A stretch of DNA of 6,854 nt from CAYVBE01 sp964448935 (GCA_964448935.1 CAYVBE010000213.1:1-6854), one strand, 5' to 3'. Shown: positions 1-5,947, numbered from the stretch's first letter. Numbers and translations: made by a program. The notes: generated by a model from the letters alone, not told the origin.

Positions 1-57
1 GAAGTAGTTGGCCCAGCCGGCCAGAAGCCGGTTCAGCCGTCGCACGACCGTCTCGCG
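1..57 (-). pseudogene. Group II intron reverse transcriptase/maturase, C-terminal fragment
   Basis: Read on the minus strand, the first 57 bases give RETVVRRLNRLLAGWANYF. This matches the LNxxLxGWxNYF signature of the maturase (GIIM) domain near the C-terminus of group II intron-encoded reverse transcriptases. Only about 19 codons are visible. The reading runs off the left edge, so the true C-terminus would lie outside the window. The N-terminal side should continue to the right, but the multicopper oxidase gene is there instead, on the opposite strand, so the RT is cut off at about base 55-60. In family members these enzymes support intron splicing and retrohoming. This remnant can only show that an intron was, or is, nearby. 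The motif match is strong but short, and a chimeric contig end is an equally good explanation of the junction. Confidence 0.6.
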
Positions 58-59
58 GC

Positions 60-1049
60 ATGGACGGCGTAAGCGGCCTCACCCAGCCGGCCATTCAGCC
101 GGGCCAGACGTTCAAGTACGAGTTCATCTTCCATGACGCCGGCACGTTCATGTACCACCCGCACTTCGACTCCATGACGCAGGAGGGAATGGGCCTCACC
201 GGGATGATCGTGGTGCACGAGCGGCAGCCGGACCGTGACCAGCGGCCCGACCGGGACTTCGCCATCATGCTGCACGAGTGGCAGATCGAGGGGGGCACCA
301 GCCGGCCGAACACACTGGAGATGACGGACTTCAACATCCTGACCATGAACGGCAAGGTCATGCCGGCCACCGAGCCGCTGGTGGCGAAACTGGGCGACCG
401 CGTCCGGATACGCTACGGCAACCTGAGCGCCATGGACCATCACCCCATCCACCTGCACGGCTACGCGTTCAAAATCATCGGCACCGACGGCGGATGGGCA
501 CAGGACAAGAGCAAGCTGCTGCCGGAGACCACGGTGCTGGTGCAGGTGGGTTCGGCGAAGGTGACCGAGTTCGTGGCCGACAACCCCGGCGACTGGCTGT
601 TCCACTGCCATATGACCCACCACACCATGAACCAGATGGGCCACGGCATACCCAACATGGTGGGCGTGGACACCGCCGGCGTGGACGAGAATATCCGGGA
701 ACTCCTGCCGGATTACATGAGCATGGGCACCACTGGCATGCGGGACATGACCAAGACGGGCATGCCCCTGCCGGAGAACAGTATCCCTATGCTGGGCGGC
801 AAGTTCCAGTTCGGTCAGACGGTCATGGGCGGCATGGCCAACGTGCTCCGCGTCCGTGAGGGCATCACCACCTACGAGGACCCCGGCCCCTACGATTTTT
901 CTCCTGGCACTGTCTCCCTCGAGGCGACGCCGGAAGACCTGGGGAGAGACGGCATAGAGCCGTCTACTGTGCCGGAGGAGACGCGCGGACTCACGCGCCG
1001 CAGCGAGACGACGCGTGACGCCGGCCACGACAGCCATAGTGACCAATAA
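60..1049 (+). CDS. Multicopper oxidase, 5'-truncated (CopA/laccase-like, Met-rich)
   Basis: The C-terminal part of a multicopper oxidase, an enzyme that couples one-electron oxidation of a substrate (Cu(I), Mn(II) or phenols in this superfamily) to reduction of O2 to water. Family members usually act in the periplasm. Counting from the Met at 60, the visible copper motifs are GTFMYHPH (HxH at 33-35), HHPIHLHG (128-133) and FHCHMTHH (HCH at 182-184, His188). Met193 sits ten residues after Cys183, where the axial type 1 copper ligand is expected. A Met-rich stretch (about 220-245, with MSMG, GMRDM and GMPLP) suggests copper binding. The first HxHG motif and the N-terminal cupredoxin domain are missing. 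The frame stays open back to base 3, but bases 1-57 do not look like oxidase, whereas MDGVSGLTQP is the normal internal continuation of the domain. The Met at 60 is therefore not the native start. The stop is TAA at 1047-1049, 23 nt before the next gene. Confidence 0.9.
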   Translation: MDGVSGLTQPAIQPGQTFKYEFIFHDAGTFMYHPHFDSMTQEGMGLTGMIVVHERQPDRDQRPDRDFAIMLHEWQIEGGTSRPNTLEMTDFNILTMNGKVMPATEPLVAKLGDRVRIRYGNLSAMDHHPIHLHGYAFKIIGTDGGWAQDKSKLLPETTVLVQVGSAKVTEFVADNPGDWLFHCHMTHHTMNQMGHGIPNMVGVDTAGVDENIRELLPDYMSMGTTGMRDMTKTGMPLPENSIPMLGGKFQFGQTVMGGMANVLRVREGITTYEDPGPYDFSPGTVSLEATPEDLGRDGIEPSTVPEETRGLTRRSETTRDAGHDSHSDQ

Positions 1050-1061
1050 CCGGCGGGGCAC

Positions 1062-1066
1062 AGGAG
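1062..1066 (+). promoter_or_regulatory. Ribosome binding site that favours the start at 1073
   Basis: AGGAG at 1062-1066 directly abuts the ATG at 1067, which is too close for initiation. It lies 6 nt before the second in-frame ATG at 1073, which is ideal spacing. The small membrane protein is therefore best started at 1073. Confidence 0.7.
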
Positions 1067-1072
1067 ATGAGG

Positions 1073-1480
1073 ATGCAGAAACTCTTGGCGAAATTGTCAG
1101 TGGCGTTTTCTGGAGGCGCGCTGGGAGCGCTGCCGAACAGCCTGGCGGTGTGGTTGTTCGGCATGGCGGGCATCACCACGGCTCTGGGCGCGCAGATCGC
1201 TCCGGCTCTCACGGCGGAGTGGCTCTACCCACGGCTGGTGTGGGGAGGGCTCTGGGGGCTGCTCTTTGCGTTGCCCTGGCGGCGTCAGTCCTGGCTCCTG
1301 CGCGGTTTCGTGTACAGCCTGGCGCCCACGGCGGCGCAGTTGCTGTTTTTCTTCCCCGTTGCCGGGCAGGGGATTCTGGGCCTCAAGCTGGGCCCGACTG
1401 TGCCCCTGTTCGTGGTGGCGTTCAACGCAGTCTGGGGCATCGTAGCCGGCTGGTGGGCGGTGAATGCGAGATCGAGGTGA
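1073..1480 (+). CDS. Small multi-pass membrane protein of unknown function
   Basis: 135 residues from the preferred ATG at 1073; an upstream in-frame ATG at 1067 would add two residues. The protein is strongly hydrophobic, with about four likely membrane helices near residues 9-29, 53-68, 76-96 and 108-129. The loop between helices 2 and 3 carries a basic WRRQ patch. Other visible features are a glycine-rich first helix, YPRLVWGGLWGLLFALP-like packing in helix 2, and a tryptophan-rich last helix (NAVWGIVAGWW). There are no Cys or His clusters that would mark it as a metal transporter. I do not recognise a characterised family. It sits 23 nt after the multicopper oxidase and 38 nt before the persulfide dioxygenase-like gene on the same strand, so it is probably co-transcribed with them. 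A role in copper or sulfur handling at the inner membrane is possible but rests on position alone. Confidence 0.85.
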   Translation: MQKLLAKLSVAFSGGALGALPNSLAVWLFGMAGITTALGAQIAPALTAEWLYPRLVWGGLWGLLFALPWRRQSWLLRGFVYSLAPTAAQLLFFFPVAGQGILGLKLGPTVPLFVVAFNAVWGIVAGWWAVNARSR

Positions 1481-1518
1481 GTGACACGAATAGATTTCGA
1501 GATGAGGGAGCGTAACGG

Positions 1519-2436
1519 ATGTTTTTGCACAAGGTGCGGTCGGAAGGTCTGGCACATCTGTCTTACGTCGTGGGGGACGGCACTCATGCAGCCGTCATTG
1601 ATCCGCGCCGGGATTGCGACGTCTATGTGGACCTTGCTCGGAAAGAGGGGGCGCGGATCTCCCACATCTTCGAGACACATCGCAACGAGGATTACGTCAT
1701 CGGGTCCACGGCGCTCGCTGCGCGCACCGGGGCCGCCATCTACCACGGCCGGCAGTTGGACTTCGAGTACGGCAAGCCCGTCAGCGACGGCGATAGGTTC
1801 GACCTGGGCGCGGCGCGACTCACGGCACTCCATACCCGCGGGCACACCATGGAAAGCATGTCCTATGCACTGGCAGATACCGGCTTCGGCGACCAGCCGG
1901 TCGGCGTCTTCACCGGCGATGCGCTGTTCGTGGGGGACGTCGGGCGCACCGACTTCTTCCCCGACAGGGCCCCGGAGGTGGCAGACATGCTCTACACCAG
2001 CATCCACCAGAAACTGCTGCCCCTCGGCGACGGGGTCATCATATACCCCGCGCACGGTTCCGGCTCGGTCTGCGGCGATGCCATGGCCTCCCGCGAGTTC
2101 AGCACGCCGGGCCACGAGCGGCAGTGCAACCCGCGCCTCCGGATGGGGCGGGAGGAGTTCGTGGACTTCAAAGTCAACGAGCACCACTACCAGCCCCCGT
2201 ACTTCCGGCGGATGAAAAAGCTGAACCTGGAGGGCGCCACTCATATCTATCTGGGCGAACTGCCCGAGCGCATCGAGGACATCCCACCGGAACGCCCCGT
2301 CGTCACGTTCTGCGGCAGCGGCCGCCGCGCCATGATCGCCGCAAGCGTGCTGCAGCGGGGCGGCGTCGAGGGCGTGCAGAATTGCCTGGGCTCAATGCAG
2401 GCACGTAAGGCACTGGGCTGCGAAATCACAAGCTGA
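1519..2436 (+). CDS. MBL-fold persulfide dioxygenase-like protein with shortened rhodanese domain
   Basis: 305 residues, in two parts. Residues about 1-235 form a metallo-beta-lactamase fold of the ETHE1/persulfide dioxygenase type, which oxidises glutathione persulfide to sulfite at a mononuclear iron. The three iron ligands known from human ETHE1 (His79, His135, Asp154) align with His54 (ETHRNEDY), His109 (TRGHT) and Asp134 (FTGDALF). YPAHG (177-180) and NPRL (204-207) are also typical. The second His of the usual THxHxDH motif is Asn56, and its last His is Tyr59. Residues about 239-305 carry the C-terminal half of a rhodanese domain, with active-site loop CGSGRR at Cys265. The N-terminal rhodanese half (DxR...GHIPGA) is absent. 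GAGGGAG at 1504-1510, 8 nt before the ATG, supports the start. The gene follows the membrane protein by 38 nt. It probably detoxifies sulfane sulfur in the cytoplasm. A related MBL hydrolase activity is less likely. Confidence 0.88.
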   Translation: MFLHKVRSEGLAHLSYVVGDGTHAAVIDPRRDCDVYVDLARKEGARISHIFETHRNEDYVIGSTALAARTGAAIYHGRQLDFEYGKPVSDGDRFDLGAARLTALHTRGHTMESMSYALADTGFGDQPVGVFTGDALFVGDVGRTDFFPDRAPEVADMLYTSIHQKLLPLGDGVIIYPAHGSGSVCGDAMASREFSTPGHERQCNPRLRMGREEFVDFKVNEHHYQPPYFRRMKKLNLEGATHIYLGELPERIEDIPPERPVVTFCGSGRRAMIAASVLQRGGVEGVQNCLGSMQARKALGCEITS

Positions 2437-2490
2437 TGGATCGGAAGCGGATAGCGTAAACGAAAACACATTCTAAGAGGAGCGGCCGCC

Positions 2491-2556
2491 ATGAAGCGTG
2501 GCGGACGAACTCGAGTGACGCTGCCCCAATACACTTCAAGGTACCTGGAAGTGTAG
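2491..2556 (+). CDS. 21-codon mini-ORF with a strong ribosome site, possible gene remnant
   Basis: AGAGGAG at 2476-2482 lies 8 nt before the ATG at 2491, a better initiation signal than several full genes nearby. The frame runs only 21 codons, giving a basic start (MKRGGRTRV) with no recognisable domain, and stops at TAG 2554-2556 inside the right arm of a palindrome. It begins 54 nt after the dioxygenase stop on the same strand. The likeliest reading is the broken front end of a further gene of the same operon, cut where the cassette meets the convergent operon. It could also be a genuine microprotein or chance. Confidence 0.3.
   Translation: MKRGGRTRVTLPQYTSRYLEV
2530..2555. terminator. 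26-bp near-perfect palindrome between convergent genes
   Basis: The arms TACACTTC (2530-2537) and GAAGTGTA (2548-2555) are exact reverse complements. They enclose one A/G mismatch pair and the perfect palindrome AGGTACCT (2539-2546). It lies between the stops of the plus-strand dioxygenase gene and the minus-strand Gfo/Idh/MocA gene, where a bidirectional terminator is expected. No T-run follows on either strand (only a loose GTTTCTT on plus), so it would be an atypical intrinsic terminator. A protein-binding operator or a recombination site is the alternative. Confidence 0.45.
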
Positions 2557-2576
2557 TCAACCCGTTTCTTGTCGGC

Positions 2577-3650
2577 CTACTCGTCCTTCCCGGGCGCCAG
2601 ATCGCCGGATTCGATCATGGCGACCAGGGGGTTGTCTTCGATCTCCAGGGGCAGCTCGACCCGGCCACGGCGCCGGGCGGATTGGTAGGCGGCGAAGAGT
2701 ATCTCGGTCGTCTGCAAGGCGTTATGACCGCTGAGCAGCGACTCGCGTCCTGTCTCCAGCGACTCGACCACGTCGGCTATCGCGCGCGGGAAGTGGGCGG
2801 GGTCGCTCGTGCCCTCGCCGTCGCAGTCCACCGTCTGCCACCCGGCCTGAGCGGGGCTCTGCACGCGTAAGGCCGGCATATCTTCGCCGGCGGGCCCGAT
2901 CTCGATCGTGCCCCCGGTTCCCACCAGACGCAGGAAGGCCGCGTTGGCGCCCGCGGCGAAGCCCGTTGCCGCCCGGCCCCAGAGGCCGTTCTCGTAGTGC
3001 CAGACGGCCGTGCCGGCGTTCTCGCAGTGCGCACCGAACACCCGGTGCTCCGTGCTGTAATCAATGCCGGCCAGCACCCACTCGACCGGTTCCTGGTCGG
3101 TGAAAAAACCGCACATGTCGAAAAGGTGCGTGCCCCAGTCATACAGGTTCGAGCAGGCGAACTCGAGCCGCTCAAGCTCCCCGATTTTGCCGCCGTCCAG
3201 CAGGTCTTTCGCGCGCCGGAAGGGCTTGCCGAACCGCCGCTGGTGGCCGAAGGTCAACTGGCATCCGTGCTCGTCGCAGACCTCCACCATGCGGCGGCAG
3301 TCGCCCCAGGTTGTCGCCATCGGCTTCTCGCAGTGGACGGCGTCCACGCCGGCCTCGGCGCAGGCGATTGTCATCTCCGCGTGCAGGTGCGGCCAGGTGG
3401 AGATGCTGACGATGTTCAGGTCCTCTTCCCGCAGCATCTCCCGATGGTCGGTGTAGGTGCGCGGTATGTCGAACTCCTCCGCGAAGGCCCGCGCGTTCTC
3501 GGCCTTTATGTCGGCGCAGGCCACGATCTCGCACTTCTCGGGCAGCGCCTGGTAGCCGCGGGCGTGGTGGGCATTCATGCCCAGCCGCCGCGTGCCGTCG
3601 CTCCGTTCGCGAACACCGGTCCCGATCAATCCAACCTTGAACTTTGCCAT
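2577..3650 (-). CDS. Gfo/Idh/MocA family NAD(P)-dependent oxidoreductase
   Basis: 357 residues, normal length for this family of cytoplasmic sugar and cyclitol dehydrogenases. The N-terminal Rossmann domain (about 1-125) opens with KVGLIGTG. A longer than usual loop (VRERSDGTRRLGMNAHH) follows before the helix that normally comes directly after the glycines. Asp47 in ACADI ends the second strand and suggests NAD preference. The family EKP motif is at 108-110 (HCEKPMATT), where the lysine is catalytic in characterised members. The C-terminal substrate domain has DWGTHLFDM (171-179), matching the family DxGxH motif with the presumed catalytic His175. GGAGGA at 3661-3666 lies 10 nt before the ATG at 3650. 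It is the last gene of the minus-strand operon, 23 nt after the hydrolase stop, and ends with TAG at 2577. The substrate cannot be read from the sequence; the aldolase upstream points to a sugar or sugar-acid derivative. Confidence 0.92.
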   Translation of the reverse strand: MAKFKVGLIGTGVRERSDGTRRLGMNAHHARGYQALPEKCEIVACADIKAENARAFAEEFDIPRTYTDHREMLREEDLNIVSISTWPHLHAEMTIACAEAGVDAVHCEKPMATTWGDCRRMVEVCDEHGCQLTFGHQRRFGKPFRRAKDLLDGGKIGELERLEFACSNLYDWGTHLFDMCGFFTDQEPVEWVLAGIDYSTEHRVFGAHCENAGTAVWHYENGLWGRAATGFAAGANAAFLRLVGTGGTIEIGPAGEDMPALRVQSPAQAGWQTVDCDGEGTSDPAHFPRAIADVVESLETGRESLLSGHNALQTTEILFAAYQSARRRGRVELPLEIEDNPLVAMIESGDLAPGKDE

Positions 3651-3673
3651 GCTCTTGCCGTCCTCCGTTCCTT

Positions 3674-4662
3674 CTATTTCTGACGTAAAGACCTGTCAGG
3701 CGAGGTATTACCCGAGTGATGATGCCCCTGCAGCCAGTTCCTGAGCACTTCGAAGAACTCCTCGCGCACCTCCGGCTGGCGCCAGGGGCTGTGGCCGCAA
3801 TTCTCCCACTCCCGGTACTCGAGCTGCGGCAGATACGGGCGCAGGCTGTCGCGGATCATCCGTCCGGGGTGCGGGTCGTAGGCACCGTGGAGCATCAGGA
3901 CCGGCGACTCGATCGCCGCGAACGCCGCCGGGTAGAGCCCCTCCTCCTGGCACCGCAGCATGTCCTGCCACGTCTCCTCGTGCGCCCGCGCGTCGCGGGC
4001 CTCGCCNNNNNNNNNNNNNNNNNNNNNNNNNNNNNNNNNNNNNNNNNNNNNNNNNNNNNNNNNNNNNNNNNNNNNNNNNNNNNNNNNNNNNNNNNNNNNN
4101 NNNNNNCGTGCGCCCGCGCGTCGCGGGCCTCGCCCTTGGCCTCGGCGGCCGGGTCTGCTTTCTCTTCGTCAGGCGACCAGTCGTAGATATGCCGGGTCAG
4201 CCGGCGCGCTTCCAGCATGCGCTCCGAGGGGTCGGGGAAATCCTTCGGCAACCGCTCGAGCTTCCGGCGGAGCGCCTCGTCCGTGCGTTCCTCGATTGTC
4301 TGCTTCATCCTGGCGCGCGACTCCCTGTCGAACGTCCCGCAGCCCACCAGCGCGATCGGGCCGACCGCATCCGGATGAGCCGCCCCGTAGGCCAGCGCCA
4401 GCATGGCGCCCCACGACCATCCCACGAGTGGGGGAGTGCTGCCCTCGCAGCGCGTCTCGATCAGGTGGTGCAGGTCCGCCACGTGCCGCGCAACCGTCAG
4501 GGGCTCCGGGCCGCTCCCGCGCTGCCAGGGCTCCAGGACGCGGAACTCTCCCTCCAGCCCGCGCGCCAGCGGCGCCGCGCTGCCGACCGCCGCCGGCCCG
4601 CCGTGCAGGGCGACCACGAGCGGCCCTTCCGTCCCGTAGCTCCTAACCCGCAATTCGTCCAT
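3674..4662 (-). CDS. Alpha/beta hydrolase, intact once the false gap is removed
   Basis: The frame from the ATG at 4662 is interrupted by 100 Ns, but 28 identical bases flank them. Deleting 128 bp (one copy plus Ns) joins both sides in frame as ...GEARDARAHEETWQD..., giving 286 residues. In the merged protein the HGGPA loop (20-24) matches the oxyanion-hole segment of proline iminopeptidase-like hydrolases. The nucleophile elbow is GWSWG with Ser83. A charged cap region spans about 112-190. The acid is probably Asp220 (HGAYDPHPG) and the base His248 (NCGHSPW). This is a complete Ser-Asp-His triad in a soluble, probably cytoplasmic enzyme. It starts 20 nt after the aldolase stop and ends 23 nt before the oxidoreductase start. 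A weak GGGA sits 6 nt before the ATG, so translational coupling is likely. The substrate is unknown: an ester, lactone or small amide in the same pathway is plausible. The C-terminal tail contains HHH. Confidence 0.88.
3979..4006. repeat. Left copy of the 28-bp overlap flanking the gap
   Basis: These 28 bases are identical to 4107-4134 on the other side of the N run. The copy contains the hairpin GCCCGCG-CGT-CGCGGGC (3984-4000), a 7-bp GC stem with a 3-nt loop. Such a stem can stall sequencing and assembly and probably explains why the contigs broke here. It codes for part of the hydrolase cap region and is not a biological duplication. Confidence 0.9.
4007..4106. other. Assembly gap of exactly 100 Ns
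   Basis: The round length is the usual placeholder for a gap of unknown size. Because the flanks overlap by 28 bp and merging them restores one frame, the real missing length is probably zero. Confidence 0.95.
4107..4134. repeat. Right copy of the 28-bp overlap flanking the gap
   Basis: Identical to 3979-4006, with the same GC hairpin at 4112-4128. The offset between copies is 128 bp (2 mod 3), which accounts exactly for the frame difference between the two halves of the hydrolase. Confidence 0.9.
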
Positions 4663-4682
4663 GGGCTGTCCCGGACCTCGTC

Positions 4683-5339
4683 TCAGTCGGAAGTGCGCAC
4701 TGCAGCGGCCGTCTCCACGGCTTGCCGGGCCGTCTCGGTGATGCCCGACCAGTCCTGCTCCTGGATGCGCCCGCGCCTCGCGACGAACGACCCGCCGACG
4801 GCGAACACCAGCGGGCTGCCCAGGTAGGTCACCATGTTCTCCGCGTTCACCCCCCCCAGGGGCATGAACTTCAGCCCCAGGTGCCTGTAAGGGCCGGCCA
4901 TGCTCTTCAGGTATGCCATGCCGCCCATCGGCTCGGCGGGGAAGAACTTCAGGTACCGGCAGCCCAGGTCAATGGCCCGCTCCACCTCGGAGGCCGTCGC
5001 CACTCCCGGCGCGAAGGGCAGGCCCACCTGCTGCGCCGCCTTCACCACCCGCGGGTTGGTCCCCGGCGCCACCGCGAACGCCGCGCCCACCTCGTGGACC
5101 TCCCGTATCTGCTCCGGGCTCAGCACCGTGCCCACGCCCGCCAGCATCGCCGGCACCTCGGCGACGATCGCCTCCAGCGCATCCGGCGCCGCGGGCGTCC
5201 GCAGCGTCAGCTCCATCACCGTCGCGCCGCCCTCCACCAGCGCCCGCGCCAGCGGCACCGCATCCTGCGCCCGGTCCACCGTCAGCACCGCCACCACGCC
5301 GCACTCCTCGATCTTCCCGGCCAGTTCCTTGTCGAACAC
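4683..5339 (-). CDS. eda: KDPG/KDPGal-type class I aldolase
   Basis: 218 residues, full length for the family. It cleaves 2-keto-3-deoxy-6-phosphogluconate (or the galactonate epimer) to pyruvate and glyceraldehyde 3-phosphate in the Entner-Doudoroff or related sugar-acid routes in the cytoplasm. Active-site residues known from E. coli Eda align with a constant offset of two: Glu43 and Arg47 in ELTLRT, Thr71 in GVGTVL, and the Schiff-base Lys131 in YLKFFPAEPMGG. Phosphate-binding segments are PLGGVNAEN (160-168) and AVGGSF (180-185), and the APGTNP loop is at 91-96. The start is GTG at 5339, chosen because AGGAGG (5346-5351) lies 6 nt upstream. It is the first gene of the minus-strand operon, followed after 20 nt by the hydrolase. 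No dehydratase or kinase of the pathway is in view, so the exact substrate (KDPG or KDPGal) is open. Confidence 0.93.
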   Translation of the reverse strand: MFDKELAGKIEECGVVAVLTVDRAQDAVPLARALVEGGATVMELTLRTPAAPDALEAIVAEVPAMLAGVGTVLSPEQIREVHEVGAAFAVAPGTNPRVVKAAQQVGLPFAPGVATASEVERAIDLGCRYLKFFPAEPMGGMAYLKSMAGPYRHLGLKFMPLGGVNAENMVTYLGSPLVFAVGGSFVARRGRIQEQDWSGITETARQAVETAAAVRTSD

Positions 5340-5345
5340 GGTCTT

Positions 5346-5351
5346 CCTCCT
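5346..5351 (-). promoter_or_regulatory. Consensus Shine-Dalgarno of the aldolase operon
   Basis: The minus strand reads AGGAGG, then AAGACC, then GTG. The full consensus with 6-nt spacing fixes the GTG at 5339 as the start and suggests high expression of the lead gene. Confidence 0.8.
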
Positions 5352-5455
5352 CTATGCAGGCTAATTTCCCTTCGTCCCGGCACGGTAACCGCTCCGCTCC
5401 GGGCGCGCAAGCGGAATCACCCGGCCCCCCGCGTCGGTCCACAGCGGTCGCGCCG

Positions 5456-5504
5456 GAATAGATTTATGGATAATACCTTCCGACAATTTCGGTTCGTTTT
5501 GCAG
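5456..5504 (-). promoter_or_regulatory. AT-rich island, probable promoter region of the aldolase operon
   Basis: This is the only clearly AT-rich stretch upstream of the operon. On the minus strand, TTGTCG (5481-5486) and TCTATT (5457-5462) are 18 nt apart, a weak sigma70-like pair. TATTAT at 5470-5475 is another possible -10 but has no matching -35. The leader would be roughly 110 nt. Position and composition are the main evidence. Confidence 0.35.
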
Positions 5505-5507
5505 TGA

Positions 5508-5945
5508 GGGGGCGTCCGACCGTTGTGCTCCCGTCCGAAACCGGGGCGCCGCAGGCCGACACCACCGTGACATTCCCGGTCAGCAAGCGGCGCGCGGCGG
5601 CCAATGCCGTGCCATCCCGGAACGCGACAAACCACCCGGAAACCGCGACACAACCCGGACACGACGCGGTCACAAAAACCGCCGCAGACGGGAAATGGTC
5701 GGTTTTTGGTCATTTTCTGTCCTCCGCGCCCCCTCGTATGTCGGCGAGCGGCATCCAGAATATACATTGAAGCCGCGCCATCTGTGCCCACCACGGTTAC
5801 ACTGGCCGTGCCCAAAGCCAACGCCTGAAATCCAAAACGGCGTTACCACCGCAGAGATGGCGCAACCACCGGTTGCCGGGCGAGCGTAGCGAACGGCGAG
5901 ACGTGGAGAACAAATCACCCAGGCTGAACGACGAACGGCGGTCTT
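5508..5945. other. Intergenic stretch with no supported gene
   Basis: Several open frames cross this stretch on both strands, but none has a ribosome site, a recognisable domain or the strong third-position GC of the real genes nearby. The segment 5636-5676 shows loose repetition (AACCACCCGG, then AACCCGGACAC). From about 5845 the text becomes repeat-like (CACCGCAGAG, GCGAGCGTAGCGAACGG) and leads into the repeat field. Confidence 0.5.
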
Positions 5946-5947
5946 GC

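Noticed and set aside
33..1061. 342-codon open frame on the minus strand opposite the multicopper oxidase
   Set aside because: It is His- and Val-rich in a way that mirrors the oxidase's codons, has no domain of its own, and the plus strand carries clear copper motifs. It is an antisense shadow.
1285..2244. 319-codon minus-strand open frame opposite the membrane protein and dioxygenase genes
   Set aside because: It spans two real plus-strand genes and the gap between them, with no recognisable motif. It is explained by high GC at third positions.
2997..3683. 228-codon plus-strand open frame across the Gfo/Idh/MocA gene
   Set aside because: The minus strand has the EKP and DxGxH motifs and a good ribosome site; the plus reading has neither.
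3979..4134. True tandem duplication or insertion inside the hydrolase gene
   Set aside because: The copies sit exactly at the edges of a 100-N placeholder, and removing one restores the frame, so contig-end overlap is the simpler explanation.
4722..5507. 261-codon plus-strand open frame across the aldolase gene
   Set aside because: It is dominated by Arg, His, Pro and Gln, typical of the complement of a GC-rich gene. The aldolase active site on the minus strand is unambiguous.
5417..5821. Open frames of 134 codons (minus, 5417-5821) and 88 codons (plus, 5504-5770) in the intergenic region
   Set aside because: No ribosome site, no domain, and third-position GC (about 70 percent for the plus frame by eye) below that of the true genes. 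I cannot exclude a decayed gene but cannot support one.
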